Shown here: piece after piece, positions 22,448 through 34,929 of the stretch
How the letters are laid out: each line of letters begins with the position of its first letter
How positions within the stretch are numbered: position 1 is the stretch's first letter
DNA from: Ectocarpus siliculosus
Taxonomy: Eukaryota > Sar > Phaeophyceae > Ectocarpales > Ectocarpaceae
Length of the DNA: 64,000 nt
Direction: 5' to 3'
Assembly (NCBI GenBank): GCA_000310025.1
Contig: FN649734.1
Span: 5,727,349-5,791,348, forward strand
Notes under the pieces: generated by a model
The model's input: only the letters and a program-made list of their open reading frames with translations
Told to the model about the DNA's origin: nothing
The model's database searches: none
Position numbers and translations under genes: made by a program

Positions 22448-23300
22448 TTGAGACAGGCAGAAAAGCGTACCGCCGTCGATGATACTTGTCCTTTTGGTCA
22501 TCACCATGTCAAGAAGGTTGAAGGGTTTCCTTGTTTTTTGTGTCTGATCTCGACGCCCGTTGTTCAATATCTTGCGTCATGTCCATCGCGCCAAAATTAC
22601 GTCGTGGCTGTACCTGCGGAAGGTTCACATTGTAAACATATTATCAACACACACAAGGTGTCGCTTCATACAAAAAAGGCTGCGGCTGAGGTACGTGCTG
22701 GCCGGAAGGCCGTCGAGCGTCATGATATATCATGCTTGTTCAACATCGTCAGAATATGGAGAGAATGTAATGCTAACCGCTTTCCTATGCTAAGCGCCTC
22801 TTCTGTGTCATTGAATGAATGTCTTGTTTGTCATTATGATTGTGTTGGATGGCGTATCACGAGCAAGTCCAAGCAAAAACAACCGTGGGTCATCGTCGAT
22901 GTTGGTCGCCCTCGTGTGTCCGACGAGAGCTCGGAAACCGCCCGATGCGGTTCGGGACTAGTGGGAGAAAGCAAAGGGTGTGAGGGCGGGGGCAGGGCGG
23001 GGTTTCCGTTTGGCGATGAGCGCAGCTCACAAGGCATGTCGATTGAAAGGCTTGAGGCTACAGATTCCCCCCCTTTGAACGGTAGGAAAACATGAATATA
23101 CTTCTACTGTGAGCGGGTTTTGTTGTCGTCCGCCCTTGCCTGTCTTTTTGTCCGCCTCTACGTGTTTTACTGCAAGTCAATATCCTCGAAGCTGTTCGTG
23201 TTAAAACACATGAACAGGAAGGTGCAACCGTATTGTGTTGCGGCGACGTAGAGTCAAGTACAAAGCACGATGCGCCTGCATGGCATGGCATGCAATTGCG
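22448..23300. repeat. Diverged dispersed repeat, copy 1, third block
   Basis: Shared phrases with 37695-37965 include gatgatact, atgtcaagaaggttgaagg (near 22506 and 37738), tgcgtcatgtccatcgcgccaa (near 22573 and 37831) and catgcaattgcgt (near 23288 and 37950). A plus-strand frame of 215 codons (22448-23095) crosses it, but no motif was recognised and no donor or acceptor supports it, so I do not call it a gene. Confidence 0.45.
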
Positions 23301-23674
23301 TCGGAAGGCCCTCCCTCACCCTTCCACTCCCTACTCATCGCCCGAAGTCAAAGCAAGCACGGTATCCGTGCCCGTCCGAACGCATCAGGAGAATCCCTCT
23401 GGAAGCGTCAGACCCCAGGGGCGAAGATCCGCAATATTAGAGGTGGACGGCGATCGGGGGAAGCAAGTCGGCCCAAAGTAACGCGAGCCCCATGAAAATC
23501 TAGGTATTGTCCAAGGGCACGTCACTAGTGCGACTCCAGGCCGAGTTAACTACCGCAATGTTATAGCAGGCGAAAATTAGGTAAGTGCACAAGGATGAAT
23601 GACGAAGAACCCGCTGATCGTGTTACACATGGTGGGGGCTTGTCTTTACACAGTCGTGATCAACTGGCTACTCG

Positions 23675-25771
23675 TCACGGTGTTTGATACTCGGAATCGT
23701 GCGCCTGATTCTCCGCACAAGGGTTCGCCCACGCGGCCGCAGAAGCGGCATCGGTGGGGGCGGCGGTAGCAATAGCAGCACCCGGAGCTGGAAAGAATGA
23801 GGCCCCTAGCTGATGTGAAGGGGAGAGGATTGCCCAATCAGCGTAATGAATCAGATCAAGCAGATATCGGCCCTCAGCAACCTGGAGGATATGGGTCGAA
23901 TGCTTGTCCTCACCCGCAAAATAACCAGCAGAACGCAGTTCAACTGTTGCAGCGTAGACACTGTCGTCGCAATAGAATCCCCTCGTTCCGCTGTCGCCGT
24001 GGCCGCCTAGGTTTCCTCGATCATGTAATTGCAGCATGCGTAACTTATCTGGCTCACGGCGAAGAAGGTTGATCTAGGAACCTCAATCATGTACACTGCA
24101 CCGGCACCACTATGCACGCGTACACGCGCAGAAGAGGTATGGGAAACCACGACAGCATCACCACTCACCAAATCCGGGCAGCGTCCGCCGACAGCGGAGG
24201 TGGGGAGGTGGCGGCGCGAAAAGCAGCGGAAGCGATGAGTAGCACCTTCCGTGGGGTGATCTACGGATGTGTCCGCCGGCGCATCCAGCGGGCCGCGTAC
24301 ATCTGACGGGAGACGAATTAATCCGGCAACTACCCACCGGGGGCGCAATTTCATGAATGGTACGGCACACAAGGGCAGGCATCCCAGAGTGCTCATGTCG
24401 CTACGGCTCGCCAGGTTCGATTGAAGGCGCGCGCAAAAGCTCAGTGCGCCGCGACAAGCGGATTGCCCGAGAGCTTTTCACCAGGCCACCGAGAAGGGAA
24501 CACCTCGCACGGTATCGGGCATGGACGCCGGTGCCCCACAAAAGGTCGAATGGACCAGCCCCCACAATCTACTTGTCCCCGGTAGCCAGTAAACGTTCTC
24601 GCTTGGCGGCATACTTTGAACGAATTTTCCGAGTTTAGCAGCGCAAAGAAAACGTGTTATCGGCGAGACTGCCATGATGCGTAGTCAAAACCGCGCACCT
24701 TGCGCCCCAAGAACCTTCTGTGTTGCCTCGGGTCCTGAACAGCAACGAGACGGGGTTATCGCCAAGAATTCGAGCAATTATTGCCATGATGTATTGATCG
24801 CCACACACAAGGCATCCTAACTCGCGGACAGAAAATGCGCACGGCGTCGAAGTGGGCGAAATTTTCCGCGGTTTGAAGAACAGGAAAACCGCATCTTTGC
24901 ATTGCTCCTGACCGTCGCCAATGACATGGTTCTTTAGTGCAACGTGTACCGGCCGTCCCCCTAGGGAACACCTGCTAGAGAATATGCGCCCGAAACGAGC
25001 AAAACAAACGCTGCCTGATCGGGGTGCCACCCTACGGCGGTCCAGATTCAGAATTACGAGAAGTAGGCAAAAGTGTCGAACCAGCCGCACAAGCCAGCGA
25101 AACCAAGCGACCTCTGCAGGAGATTTCGCGTGCAACGGCGGGTGGCACAGGCCTGTTCATCAGAAGGGCGCTTCGCCGGATTAGCCTGACGAACAAGGCC
25201 AGCGAGCGTCAGCAGGTCGCTCGGGACCAGTACTTCTTGACTTGTAGTTCGAACCTTTCCATTTTGTTGGGAAAAACATTTCCCGGCAACGGCGGTGCAG
25301 TCAACACCATGCGCCGTTCGTTTGCAGGGGACGGATGCAGCGGAATGTTGTCAGGAGGTGGCACGGTGGGCAAGAATGAGTGTATCCAAGCCATCGAGTC
25401 GGGCTTTCGGCGCTCCATAAGGTTTCAGAAACTCCAGCGGGGTTGACTAGGCCACCCGGAGCAGTATTCGAAAACGTGGGAGTCGCAGAAGTCATGCCTC
25501 CAGACGGCGTAGGCATCGGGGCGAGCAACCGTGAGGCATCCGAACGCTCATCGCTCGCGGGTCCGCACCACAAAACCGTATTCCGCGCCGACAAGGCACC
25601 ATGGTCGCCTGTGACAGGCTGTGGTGAAGCACGGGACGAAACCTGATGAATAAAAGGTTGGGAAACAAATACTGGAGTTCCCGGAGGTGTCCGTGCGATA
25701 CGGGCGTTCTGGGAACTACCATAGTCGCGTAGCCTTTGCCGTTGCTGCCGATGTGTGCGAAAGGCAGTCAC
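23675..25771 (-). pseudogene. Decayed minus-strand coding tract, unknown
   Basis: Protein-like sequence runs through several frames in order: 25771-25301, 25135-24635 (166 codons), 24675-24478 and 24037-23675. Stops and frame changes separate them. Phrases such as VHVALKNHVIGDGQEQCKD and HILQVAEGRYLLDLIHYADW look like real protein and not random translation. One part (FSLRC...NVYWLPGT) faintly recalls box II of tyrosine recombinases, but the match is too weak to name. I regard it as a dead gene or transposon. Confidence 0.25.
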
Positions 25772-28089
25772 CGGCAGGCGTGCCGGCTACATGCACGCGG
25801 TTGTGAATCTCCAGAGTTCCGCACATGAACCACGCGGGTTTGCGTGGGCCCTGCTCGGACTCCCAAGAAAACAACATTGGTTGGCGGACGGCGCCGTTAC
25901 TTGCTTTCTGAGTGGAAGGGATGACGGAGAAAACAGATCACCAATACCTCACCACTCTGGACAGAAATACAGGCGAGACTGTGCCTCGTATGTCAAAATG
26001 GAAATTGATTTCATCGTTGTCTGTCTCTGAATCCCTACCGTTCCTCTCGCCTCTAATATCCCATCGTTGTTCCTTTTCAGCACGTTGACCTACCGACTGC
26101 ACGACAGGAGCAGTAGAAGAGCGTGCTGGCGATATCCATCCGTCATCGACAAGATAATTATTTTGGGAAGACAGTCTCTATTTTCCTGTATCGGTCAAAC
26201 TAGTTCTCATTGATGTCTCGGCAACGATTCGAGCGCTAGATACAATCCTTGAGACACGATGAAAAGGCCTCGATGGGGCACGTTGAACCAGTGAGCTCTG
26301 TACACCGCCGCTTGGGCACCGCATTATGGGACGGGAATCTCCATGATTAAAAATGGTACCTGTCTGTTTGGTTGAGGTCTCCAGTGGGATTGGAAGGACT
26401 TCAGCGCAAACAATAGTGTCAGAAACATCTCAATCGTCATCCAGCAGAACAAATGCCACAGTATGTCCAAACAAATCGGGGCTGACATTCCAACCCAGAA
26501 GGATGTTGTTAAGAACGAACGACTAAACCGAACGTCGACTAGCCGCTTCACGCTCGCTTAGATCCTTATTGTTCGTTTTTGTTAGCCTTGTCCGGGGTAT
26601 TGTCGACTACCGACGGAAAACAGCAGAAAAATCGACCAAAACATTGTCCGAGCGATAGTACGCCGAGCTACCTCGCCACACAGATTCGACGTCACCCCCC
26701 TGTCGACTGACCCAACGGAATGTGCGATGACTTCAGACTAAAGACTAGTCTTTAGAGGCTACCCCTCGTAGCCCCCGGGGAGACCGACTTGACGCGCGAG
26801 TTTCCGCTTTGTCCTTGCCCCTGTCTGTCAGGCGCCTCTTGCCAAACTGGAAAAGTCAAGAAACTTGAGTCACTCCCTACGCGCAGAACCTCTCTAGACA
26901 AGAGCCCGCGAGCCACGCGATGCCACTGCAAAACAGCCTTCATCATTTCCGGACTTCCCGCGCGCGAAGTCCGGGAGCCCCCGTGGAAATGCTGCGGCAA
27001 GATACCGCGGGGCAGAGGGAAGAGGAAACCTTTCCGAGGAAAGCCTACCCGCCCGTGGAAACCTTCCTCTTCCACGGGAAGCTTCTTTCCTCTGCCCGCG
27101 GGAAGTTTCCGCTGAAACTACATGTACATATATTTTCGCTCAAACTGCCCGTTTCTGTGGGAACTTCTCTTTTCGCGAGGAATCCTGTGGAAACTCTGCA
27201 CGGAAACATTCACAAAATGTACTACAATCTCTGCATCGTCGTGAAGACACGGCAAAACTCGTCCGCCACCAACAATGCAGGTTAGGTCGTGCGGTAGTGC
27301 CGTGCTCCTACCCCCCCCCCGAACGCATAAGAACTGCCCTTCTGCAGTGTCGCCTACTTTGTTAATTCATTGGTTGTCCATTGCGTGAGTTCGCACTGAA
27401 CAACCATAGTACCTGCGACGTGCAATTTCCTGGCAGTGATGACGAAGATCAGGTGATCACGACTTTGAATTTTCTTTCCAAGATACGAAACCCTCCGGGT
27501 AGTTGTCGATATCACGCTCTTTGGACGCAAGGTTGATCTGGGGAACACCGGTGATTTCGTTTTGATACGTTCAACGAAAAAGTGGGTCCAAGAACAGTGC
27601 AGCTGGTCCTTCACGCCAAGGTACGGGTTTTGCATGGCCGTGTCAAGGTGTTCCAAAATACTTGACAGAATCGTGCTTCGGGACAATACTTCGTGATGCC
27701 GGTGGTGTTTCGAGCGGCTTTGACTAGAAGGTTGAAAGCTATATGTTCGTATGACTACTCCTGTTCACCCCAAGCGCCAGGCATGGAGTTGTTTGATCCA
27801 CGTGAACCCTCAACTACTTGTTCGGACTAGATCTCACAACAATGTCCACCCCGACGAACAAAGCGCATCACAACGTTACGATTGAGAATCAATGGCTTGT
27901 ACCCGGCTGATGTGCGCTCGCCTTAACGCCATTTGTTCCAACCAAAGGAACCAAACGGGCACCACCTACAGTACCGTGGCCGACTGCCATTCTCTCATTA
28001 TTCAATCTTCTGAAAAGGACTCTTGTAATAGGTGGCGGGATATTTTTTGCGTATGTTCCGCGAAAGAAGAACATTGAAGAAAAGAAAAG
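25772..28089. other. No gene recognised; hairpin-rich stretch at 26.7-27.1 kb
   Basis: A perfect palindrome CTAAAGACTAGTCTTTAG lies near 26736-26753. Nested inverted words (ccgcgggcagaggg against its complement, and cccgtggaa against ttccacggg) lie between 26995 and 27110. No gene was found in this interval. Confidence 0.4.
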
Positions 28090-29450
28090 GCACAGGTCAC
28101 TCGATGCCCTGGGTCCACGATCGTGTAGAGATGGGGTGTTGCTTGCATTTAGTGAGAGAGAAACGTCTGGACTGAAGTTCACCTTGCATGTTACACCCAG
28201 GGGGCACGCAGATACTCCTGACGTGGTATGGGCTGTTTAGAGGCATACCTCCAGGCCACCCACATCCGATGCCAGACGAGGCACACCCTATATTTGATAA
28301 CAGCAACTTACTGTATCCCACCCTGAATATCACTTTTATGCAGATTCTAGACTCCCGAATCTACTCCCCGCACCACCACTGAGACAATGTCGGCCTACTT
28401 CCTAGAGAGCGCCACCTAGGGAGCGCCAACAGGCGGAGACTCAATAACATAGCTCCCAACCAGAGGCGAATAAACACATCATCATATTAACGACATAAAC
28501 CAAAGCAAAAACAAGGCAAACGCCACACACCACTCTTCTACGCGCACCACTGTAGCACGTATTAAGAAAGAGCAACGTTCTGCTACGTTCTGCACGCCAA
28601 GTTGTAGGCACAGTTTGACAATGGGGAAAGAAAAGTTAATCTTTTGTCACTCGATGACCTGGGCCCGAGCACGCAGATATTCCTGATTTGGTATGGGCTA
28701 TGTACAGGCATACCTCCAGGCCATCACACATCCAATGCTAGACTAGGTACACCCTATTTTGGAGAACAACAACATATGGTATCCCGCCTTGAAAATAATA
28801 CATATGTAGATTCTAGACTCAAAATCCTCGAGAGCTTTAGTAGCTGATGACCCGAGAGCATGAGTCGAAGGTATGACTCTTTACAACGTCGTCCAAGGGA
28901 AGGAGAGCAGCGGAGGTTCCCGAATGTACTCCCCGCACCACCATTGAGACAATGTCGGCCTATTTCCTGGGGAGCGCCAACAAGGCGGAGACTCTATAAC
29001 ACCGCTCCCAACCAGGGGAGGGATATACAAACGAAAAGAAACGGTAGGCCGCGCATAAACACGTTGCCATATAAACGACATAAACGAAGCAAGAACAAAG
29101 CATACGCCACACACTAGTCTACTCCTCTACGCGAAAGAGGAAACGTTCTGCAGACGACGCCTATAACAACATGAAGGAGGCCAAGCTCTAGGAGACAGCT
29201 TGCTTAATCGTGGGTAAAGAAAGGTACCGGTCACTCGATGCCCTGGGCCCACCATCGTTTAGAGACGGGATATTGATTACAAGGGCTGGGAGACAAAACG
29301 TCTGGGCTGAAGTTGCATTTTCCACCTTCAGCCCAGGGGGCACGCGGATTTGTCCTGATGTGGTATGTGATATTGTGAGGTATACCTTCCGGCCATCCAA
29401 CATCCTATGCTAGACAATGTACACCCTATTTATGTCACAATACAAGCAAC
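28090..29450. repeat. Three direct copies of a roughly 0.5-kb repeat
   Basis: The phrase cactcgatgccctgggcc starts copies near 28098, 28648 and 29231. Following phrases keep order in each copy: gggggcacgcagat, gtggtatgggctgt, catacctccaggcca and gtacaccctatt. The first two copies also share a second part (actccccgcaccaccattg, gacaatgtcggcctac, gacataaac, cgccacacac). The third copy has an added hairpin (ctgggctgaag against cttcagcccag, about 29306-29338). No coding sequence was seen. These may be LTR or SINE relics in tandem. Confidence 0.75.
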
Positions 29451-29779
29451 TCTTCTTGACAAAGCCGTATCCATCGCTTAACTCAGCCTAAACGCCAACA
29501 AGAGGACACCAACTATGAAATGAAACGAAGTTCAAAAGTGAAAAGAGTATTCGCATCTTAATGCCAGACCAATCGTGGTCATTGCTTGGGTAACACCCGT
29601 CTGCAGATAGCAGAGAAAGCTTATCGAGAATGTTCCCCGTGGGGCAAAAGAGCATCCATACACCCTAATAAATAATTACCAAGAACAAGCGCGGCTCCGA
29701 GAAGTCAACCCTCTACCGCTCCGATGGAGTCAGCTGGCCACGATACCCGAAAATACTGCAATTCATTGCAGCGAGTCGA

Positions 29780-31856
29780 CTAGCGCCAGTTCGTACCGAG
29801 TGCTTCCGCCGTCTGTTGCTTGAAAATGGACAGCGCAAAGGAGTACAACAACATATCTGCTCCTAACACGCGGTGAATGGCCGGGTTTTCGTGAGCCCAT
29901 TGAAGCACCTGGTCGCGAAGCCCGGACGTTACCCCTGGATTTTTCTGCTTGAACCTGTTCCACTCACGCACGGGGGACCGCACGCGGGCGTTGAAGAGCT
30001 CCATAGACAGTCCCCAGTGTTCCATAATACCCACTGCCGCATATCCAGCCAAGATGTCCTGCAAACGTCAGAGATAACCAGATCAGGCATGAGCAGCACA
30101 TTCACCAGACACGCGTTGTTCGTGGTCAGAGATGACAGATCGGCGTAGCTGTAACCCCAAGTCCCCATATTGGCCTATATTTCAATCGGTAAGCTTCCAT
30201 GACACGTATTATACAACCCCGACCACCATCGAACGACCTCAAACGAATTTGGATTCAGAATCAGAATCGTCGCGAGATTGTCCTGGTACCCGCAAGAGGA
30301 CGCACAAGCGACGTTGGAGAGGAATTGTATCTGTCTGAAACTTGAACGGATCGCCAAACCTCGACACCGTGAACGAAACTTGCATTCTGGGTTAACAGCA
30401 TGATAAACGTGCCTGAGGGTGGGCCAACACGACTGCTGTCCAACATTGTCTATCGACTGAGGAAAAGGAATAGAGAGCAGATCGAAGAAATATCCCCAGT
30501 TCAGCGCGGTTCATTCCACCGAGTCGAGTCAGATATGTCTACGGTAATACATGTCCCCTCTTCGCCGAGCGAACGCCTGACCTACATGGGGCCCCTGAGC
30601 GTCTCCGGCCTAGGTGGTTTGACGACTGACCCCCCCACGACACCAGTACGTTGTATTCGCCCTACATATGCCTGTGACGAGCAGCACAATAACCAAAGCG
30701 GATGTGCACCCCTCACCTCGACCTGCTGGAGGAGATCTAGGCCACCGGGTTCATCCACCATCTGCGGCGCGTCAAGCTGCGGGCAACCCCAGATGAGCGA
30801 CACACATGTAGATAGAAGCAAGATTAGATTATTACGAGATACTGCCATGCGAGACTTATCGCCGGTCAGCGATGGTCTTTGATGGTCTTCGGACGATTTG
30901 CCAAGAGACTTACATTTTTCTTCATGTCAGGCAGCACTATTATTGCCAACGGTTGTCAGAGCGAAGATTTCCAACGGTTTTCAGAGCGCCACGCCACAAC
31001 AGCATCCGGCGCACTGAACGATAAATTATCGGTGAAAGCGAAATGGACTCGTGACACCCCGAGTTCCCTGCACATTGCCCCTCCTGAAACTAGTACGGGA
31101 GCCGAAACGCCTTGTGATCAGAAGAAACAACGACCCGAAATTGTGTAATAGTGCTCTTTTTCTAGTGATACCCCGTGTAGCCCGTTCAACAAGTCAACAT
31201 CCACGGCGAATTGTGACAGTTTGGCAGCATTTCACCTATTTAGGGTCAGAACACAGAGCTAATCGCAACGTGTGTACGAGATCACTCTCACCTGCATTTC
31301 TCCGCAGATGGCTTCAGGGGGACAGTACAAGCCGTACGTCATCTGCTTGAATGCCAGATTCTGCCACATCTCCGTCGCGAACTCCAGCAGGCGCTCGGTC
31401 GCGGGCACCGGGTGGTCGACGTTCCCACACCACTTCAAAGAATAGATGTCCACGCACGCAAAAAGGTAAGTTAGCGCAGAGCTCATCCTGTTGCTGCAAA
31501 TGTTTCGGGGACGTGCACAGGAGTTACACATCTGGAAGAGCTAACATGGAACTACATAGAGCAACCCGTTGTAGAGATGGTATTCTGCTCCAGATGACAC
31601 CGTAACGGCGACCCTGCGTCATTCATCACACGAAAAGCACGCGCCTGCTGGCAAATGGTATCGATTTTTCGGCTCTCAAGGTGAGCGAAGACGCCACAAT
31701 CGGCGGGGACGTTGTCCATGCACACCCACCTTCCGGGGCCTGATTTGAACATCGTGGTCCGATGGGCAGTAGAAAAACGCCGAGACCAGGCGGTCGATCG
31801 GGTGTCTCAAAACCGTGAAGTACTCGCAATCCCCCCTGACAACCTCCAGAGAATCC
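29780..31856 (-). CDS. Sulfotransferase, 3' exons (partial gene)
   Basis: Four exons join in frame on the minus strand: 31856-31730, 31432-31292, 30776-30717 and 30058-29780, with donors GTGGGT, GTGAGA and GTGAGG and AG acceptors. They give about 201 residues plus stop. Exon one contains EYFTVLRHPIDRLVSAFF, the 3'-phosphate-binding motif of PAPS-dependent sulfotransferases (Arg-x-Pro ... Ser). Exon two continues with WCGNVDHPV and QMTYGLYCPP, and the last exon with YAAVGIMEHW and LLYSFALSIFKQQ. The pattern recalls the membrane-bound, heparan sulfate 2-O-type group. In brown algae such enzymes are thought to sulfate fucans in the Golgi. The 5' exons with the PAPS loop and any membrane anchor were not found; they should lie beyond 31856. 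The incoming junction of exon one is the least certain. Confidence 0.75.
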
Positions 31857-34140
31857 CTGGTAAGACGGAGGAGAACAACGGAATCGCACGTTCCAGTTGT
31901 TAATCATGGACGCAAGCGTTCGGGGGAAAGAGGACGTGGAAGCATCGTGACCCTCTTGGGCCGGGCGTTCATTTTGGTTCCTTGGAGAGAGGGAAGGACT
32001 TGTAAAACCGACGCGTTAAACCTTCCTGACAATCGGGAGGTTATGGTCAACCCGGGCAAGCTTCCCGACGAAGACATGACAACAGGTGCGTGGTCCAGAG
32101 GGGGCGCCCGCTTTCGCATCAATTCAATGTGACAATACTGTCGTTGCACTGATCGTATCTCCCCTCCCCTCCCCATTTGTGGCGCAACAAGTATGACGAA
32201 CTCTCGACCATTCCCACAGAGTTAGGGATGGGTTAGTTAACAGTGAAGGCGGGCGATCCCATCACACCCCCGCTTCGATTTCGCCACAGGTTTGTCGATC
32301 GATTGACTTTTCCTCCAAATATTGGCACCACTCAGAGGATCCGAGCAATGCCGGCTTCTCACGGTCATACGCCAAATCCGGATGAAACCGGTGCCAAACA
32401 ACGACAACCGAATCGACAGTCGCAACCCGTCCATTGTATGACGCAGTCCGACCCTAAGCTGTGCCCATGCTGTTATCGTGGATGGTTACAAACGCTGTCC
32501 CCGACACTGGATGATCAACAAAGCCCCTTTTGGATCTTGACCTGCTATCGAAGTCCGGTTCAAGCCGCGGGTCTTTTTTTGCCGGGAAGCCAATCTGTCC
32601 GACCCCCCCCCCCCCCCCCTCAGGCAGAGACCAATTCTTACGAAGTAATCATGAACCTCAACCTTCTTAGTCTAGGATTCTTAGTCTAGGCTTCTTCTGA
32701 CTATGCCGGACGCGTGCGTTCGGGCGGAGACGCGGCGGTACGCTTAGTGACTGGAAATCACCGAAATCGGTCACACAATGTTTGCACTGGACTGATCGAT
32801 CGGAGGCTGGCATCACATATCCGTGGAGTGTTCGCTCATGTCAACCAAGGCCACGAGAACTTACAAACAAGAACCCTCGCATGGCTATCCTACCTTGACG
32901 AACTGTAACAACCTGTCCTTTGCGAATGTAACGAAAGAGACAACTCGCCTATATAGCATTCCTCGGCGTTCTCTATTTGTCACAGTAATAAACTTAGACA
33001 ACGGTGGATATGAAACAACAATCGCCTGCATTGCTGTAGCTCTGAATGGAAAGCGTCGTTCGTGGCAGTGGCGATCACCTCATAAGTTCCGCGTACCCCG
33101 TGATGACTGCAGAAGAGTTGATGGCTTCCAGGCAAGCGGATTTTCTGTCATTCCCATTTATACACACAGCTGCGCCGGCATACGAAACAGCAGGGAGAGG
33201 GTTAACACGTCGTTAGGCGTCAATGAGACTGTAGCTAGTTGTTGCTCAAACACCAAAAAAACGTGGTACAGACAACGCCATTTGAAGAGGTGGCGACGGC
33301 AACATTCTTGTCGTTGGCGTTCAACTCTGCACGAATATCTCCTCATCATCCTGTCAGTGACAACATGAAGTACACCTTGTGCGCTTCACACATACTGTTC
33401 GACACTCCGTGGTGTATTTCCACGTTCGGGTCCGACATTTCCATGCTCTGTACACCTTAGTCCATATGGTGGGCGAAACATCGGACGGATAGCTTGACGT
33501 TTCTTGGTATTTCACGCTCATGGAGCGGGTTCGATCTTCCGAGTGATACTTGCAATTATCTAGAACAAAGCTGTACCTGGCTTCTCGAGGCCTTCATCCC
33601 GTGTAGCTGTGGCAAGGATGCTCTTAACGGTCGAGCCCGCGCTTTTCACCATATGGTGGAAGACGGTGCAGTATTCAGGGGGCTGCCCAGGTTCACTTCT
33701 CGCGTAGAGCTTTACATATGAAGCAGCGCGCAAATCGACAACAACAGCATCACAGCAAGGATGCGAGGGTGGGTGGCGTCCATGTCAGTCACTATGCAGC
33801 TAAACGTTGTAGGACCACGAGAGATTCACAAGGTGCTGCGTTCCTCTTAGTACCCATAGGTTTGCCCCGTTTTCGCACGGTCAGTTTGTCGCGGTGCCTG
33901 CCGACGAAGGCTAAAGACTTGGCACAACCTATTACGCCTTCCTCCACATGTTATTCGAAAACTTCCAGTGCCTCCATGAAACCCTCTGAGAATCCACGCG
34001 CGAATGCCTGCGTTGATTTCGGAACATCACACCTCCATAGCAGTTAGCCTGCCAAACACTGGATTATATTATACTTCTAGGAAGGCATGCAGCAGCCCAG
34101 AACCTCACCGTATCACTCCCAACGACGAGCAAGGAGAAAA
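31857..34140. other. No gene established; 5' part of the sulfotransferase gene expected here
   Basis: I searched the minus strand for the PAPS 5'-phosphosulfate loop and a signal anchor and did not find a convincing exon. A run of C lies near 32604-32619. Confidence 0.3.
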
Positions 34141-34145
34141 TGCAG

Positions 34146-34277
34146 GCAAGCCTAGTGATGTGCAAGAGCATCTTCATGAACGGCGGCATCACTCCTCCAA
34201 CACCGGAGCAGATTGGCCCGTTAGCTCCGGTCGGGTTGCTTTCCTTTGGAGAAATAGAAACCATTGCGGACGAACTG
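34146..34277 (+). other. Weak candidate exon, unknown protein
   Basis: An open stretch with a CAG acceptor context just upstream (34143-34145) and a GTGAGT donor just downstream (34278-34283) reads MCKSIFMNGGITPPTPEQ and a helical continuation. No partner exons were identified and the family is not recognised. A chance open frame is about as likely. Confidence 0.2.
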
Positions 34278-34929
34278 GTGAGTAAGCTTTGGAACATATT
34301 TGAAGCAAATCTAGGGAGGTTCACTAAGGCCCCCACGTGGGTGTGCAATACGGACTGATCCAATGGCCAATCATGTCTCTATTTCGAATTAGCACACATG
34401 ATGCGTAGGAACGCAAAACATTCATACAGTTGAACCTACTGCAATGAAGCAATGTTGTTGTTCCTGGTTTGAAGTATGTCCACCGTGTGCGCAGTGGGAA
34501 AAATAATCCAGGCACGTGTTTCGTTCTCGTCAAAAAGGCAACAGACCAAAAAGTACCGGGGTGTCCCGTTACAAGTAACTCTAATTGAACGTCGTGCGGT
34601 CATCGGTGAATGAATGTATTTCAGAGGACACCGTCGTCAAATAGACTATTTAGGGACACGCTTACGTTCTGTAGGTCTTTGAGGTGTAGATACGGGTAAA
34701 CCTGGGATGTAGCCCGTGAGCAATCTTTCTTGGTTCTTCGTTGTTCTCCCTCTCGTTGGAGTTCATGCGCCTAGCAGTTGCCGGAAGAAAGAGGAAACTA
34801 CGTACACACCTATCATACCAATCACATCAAACTTAATACACTACTACGACAGCAGCATTAGTTCCCACAGCGTAGGCCTACCGCAAAAAACCTCCACCAT
34901 TGTCAGAGGACAACAACTAACAGCAGTGA

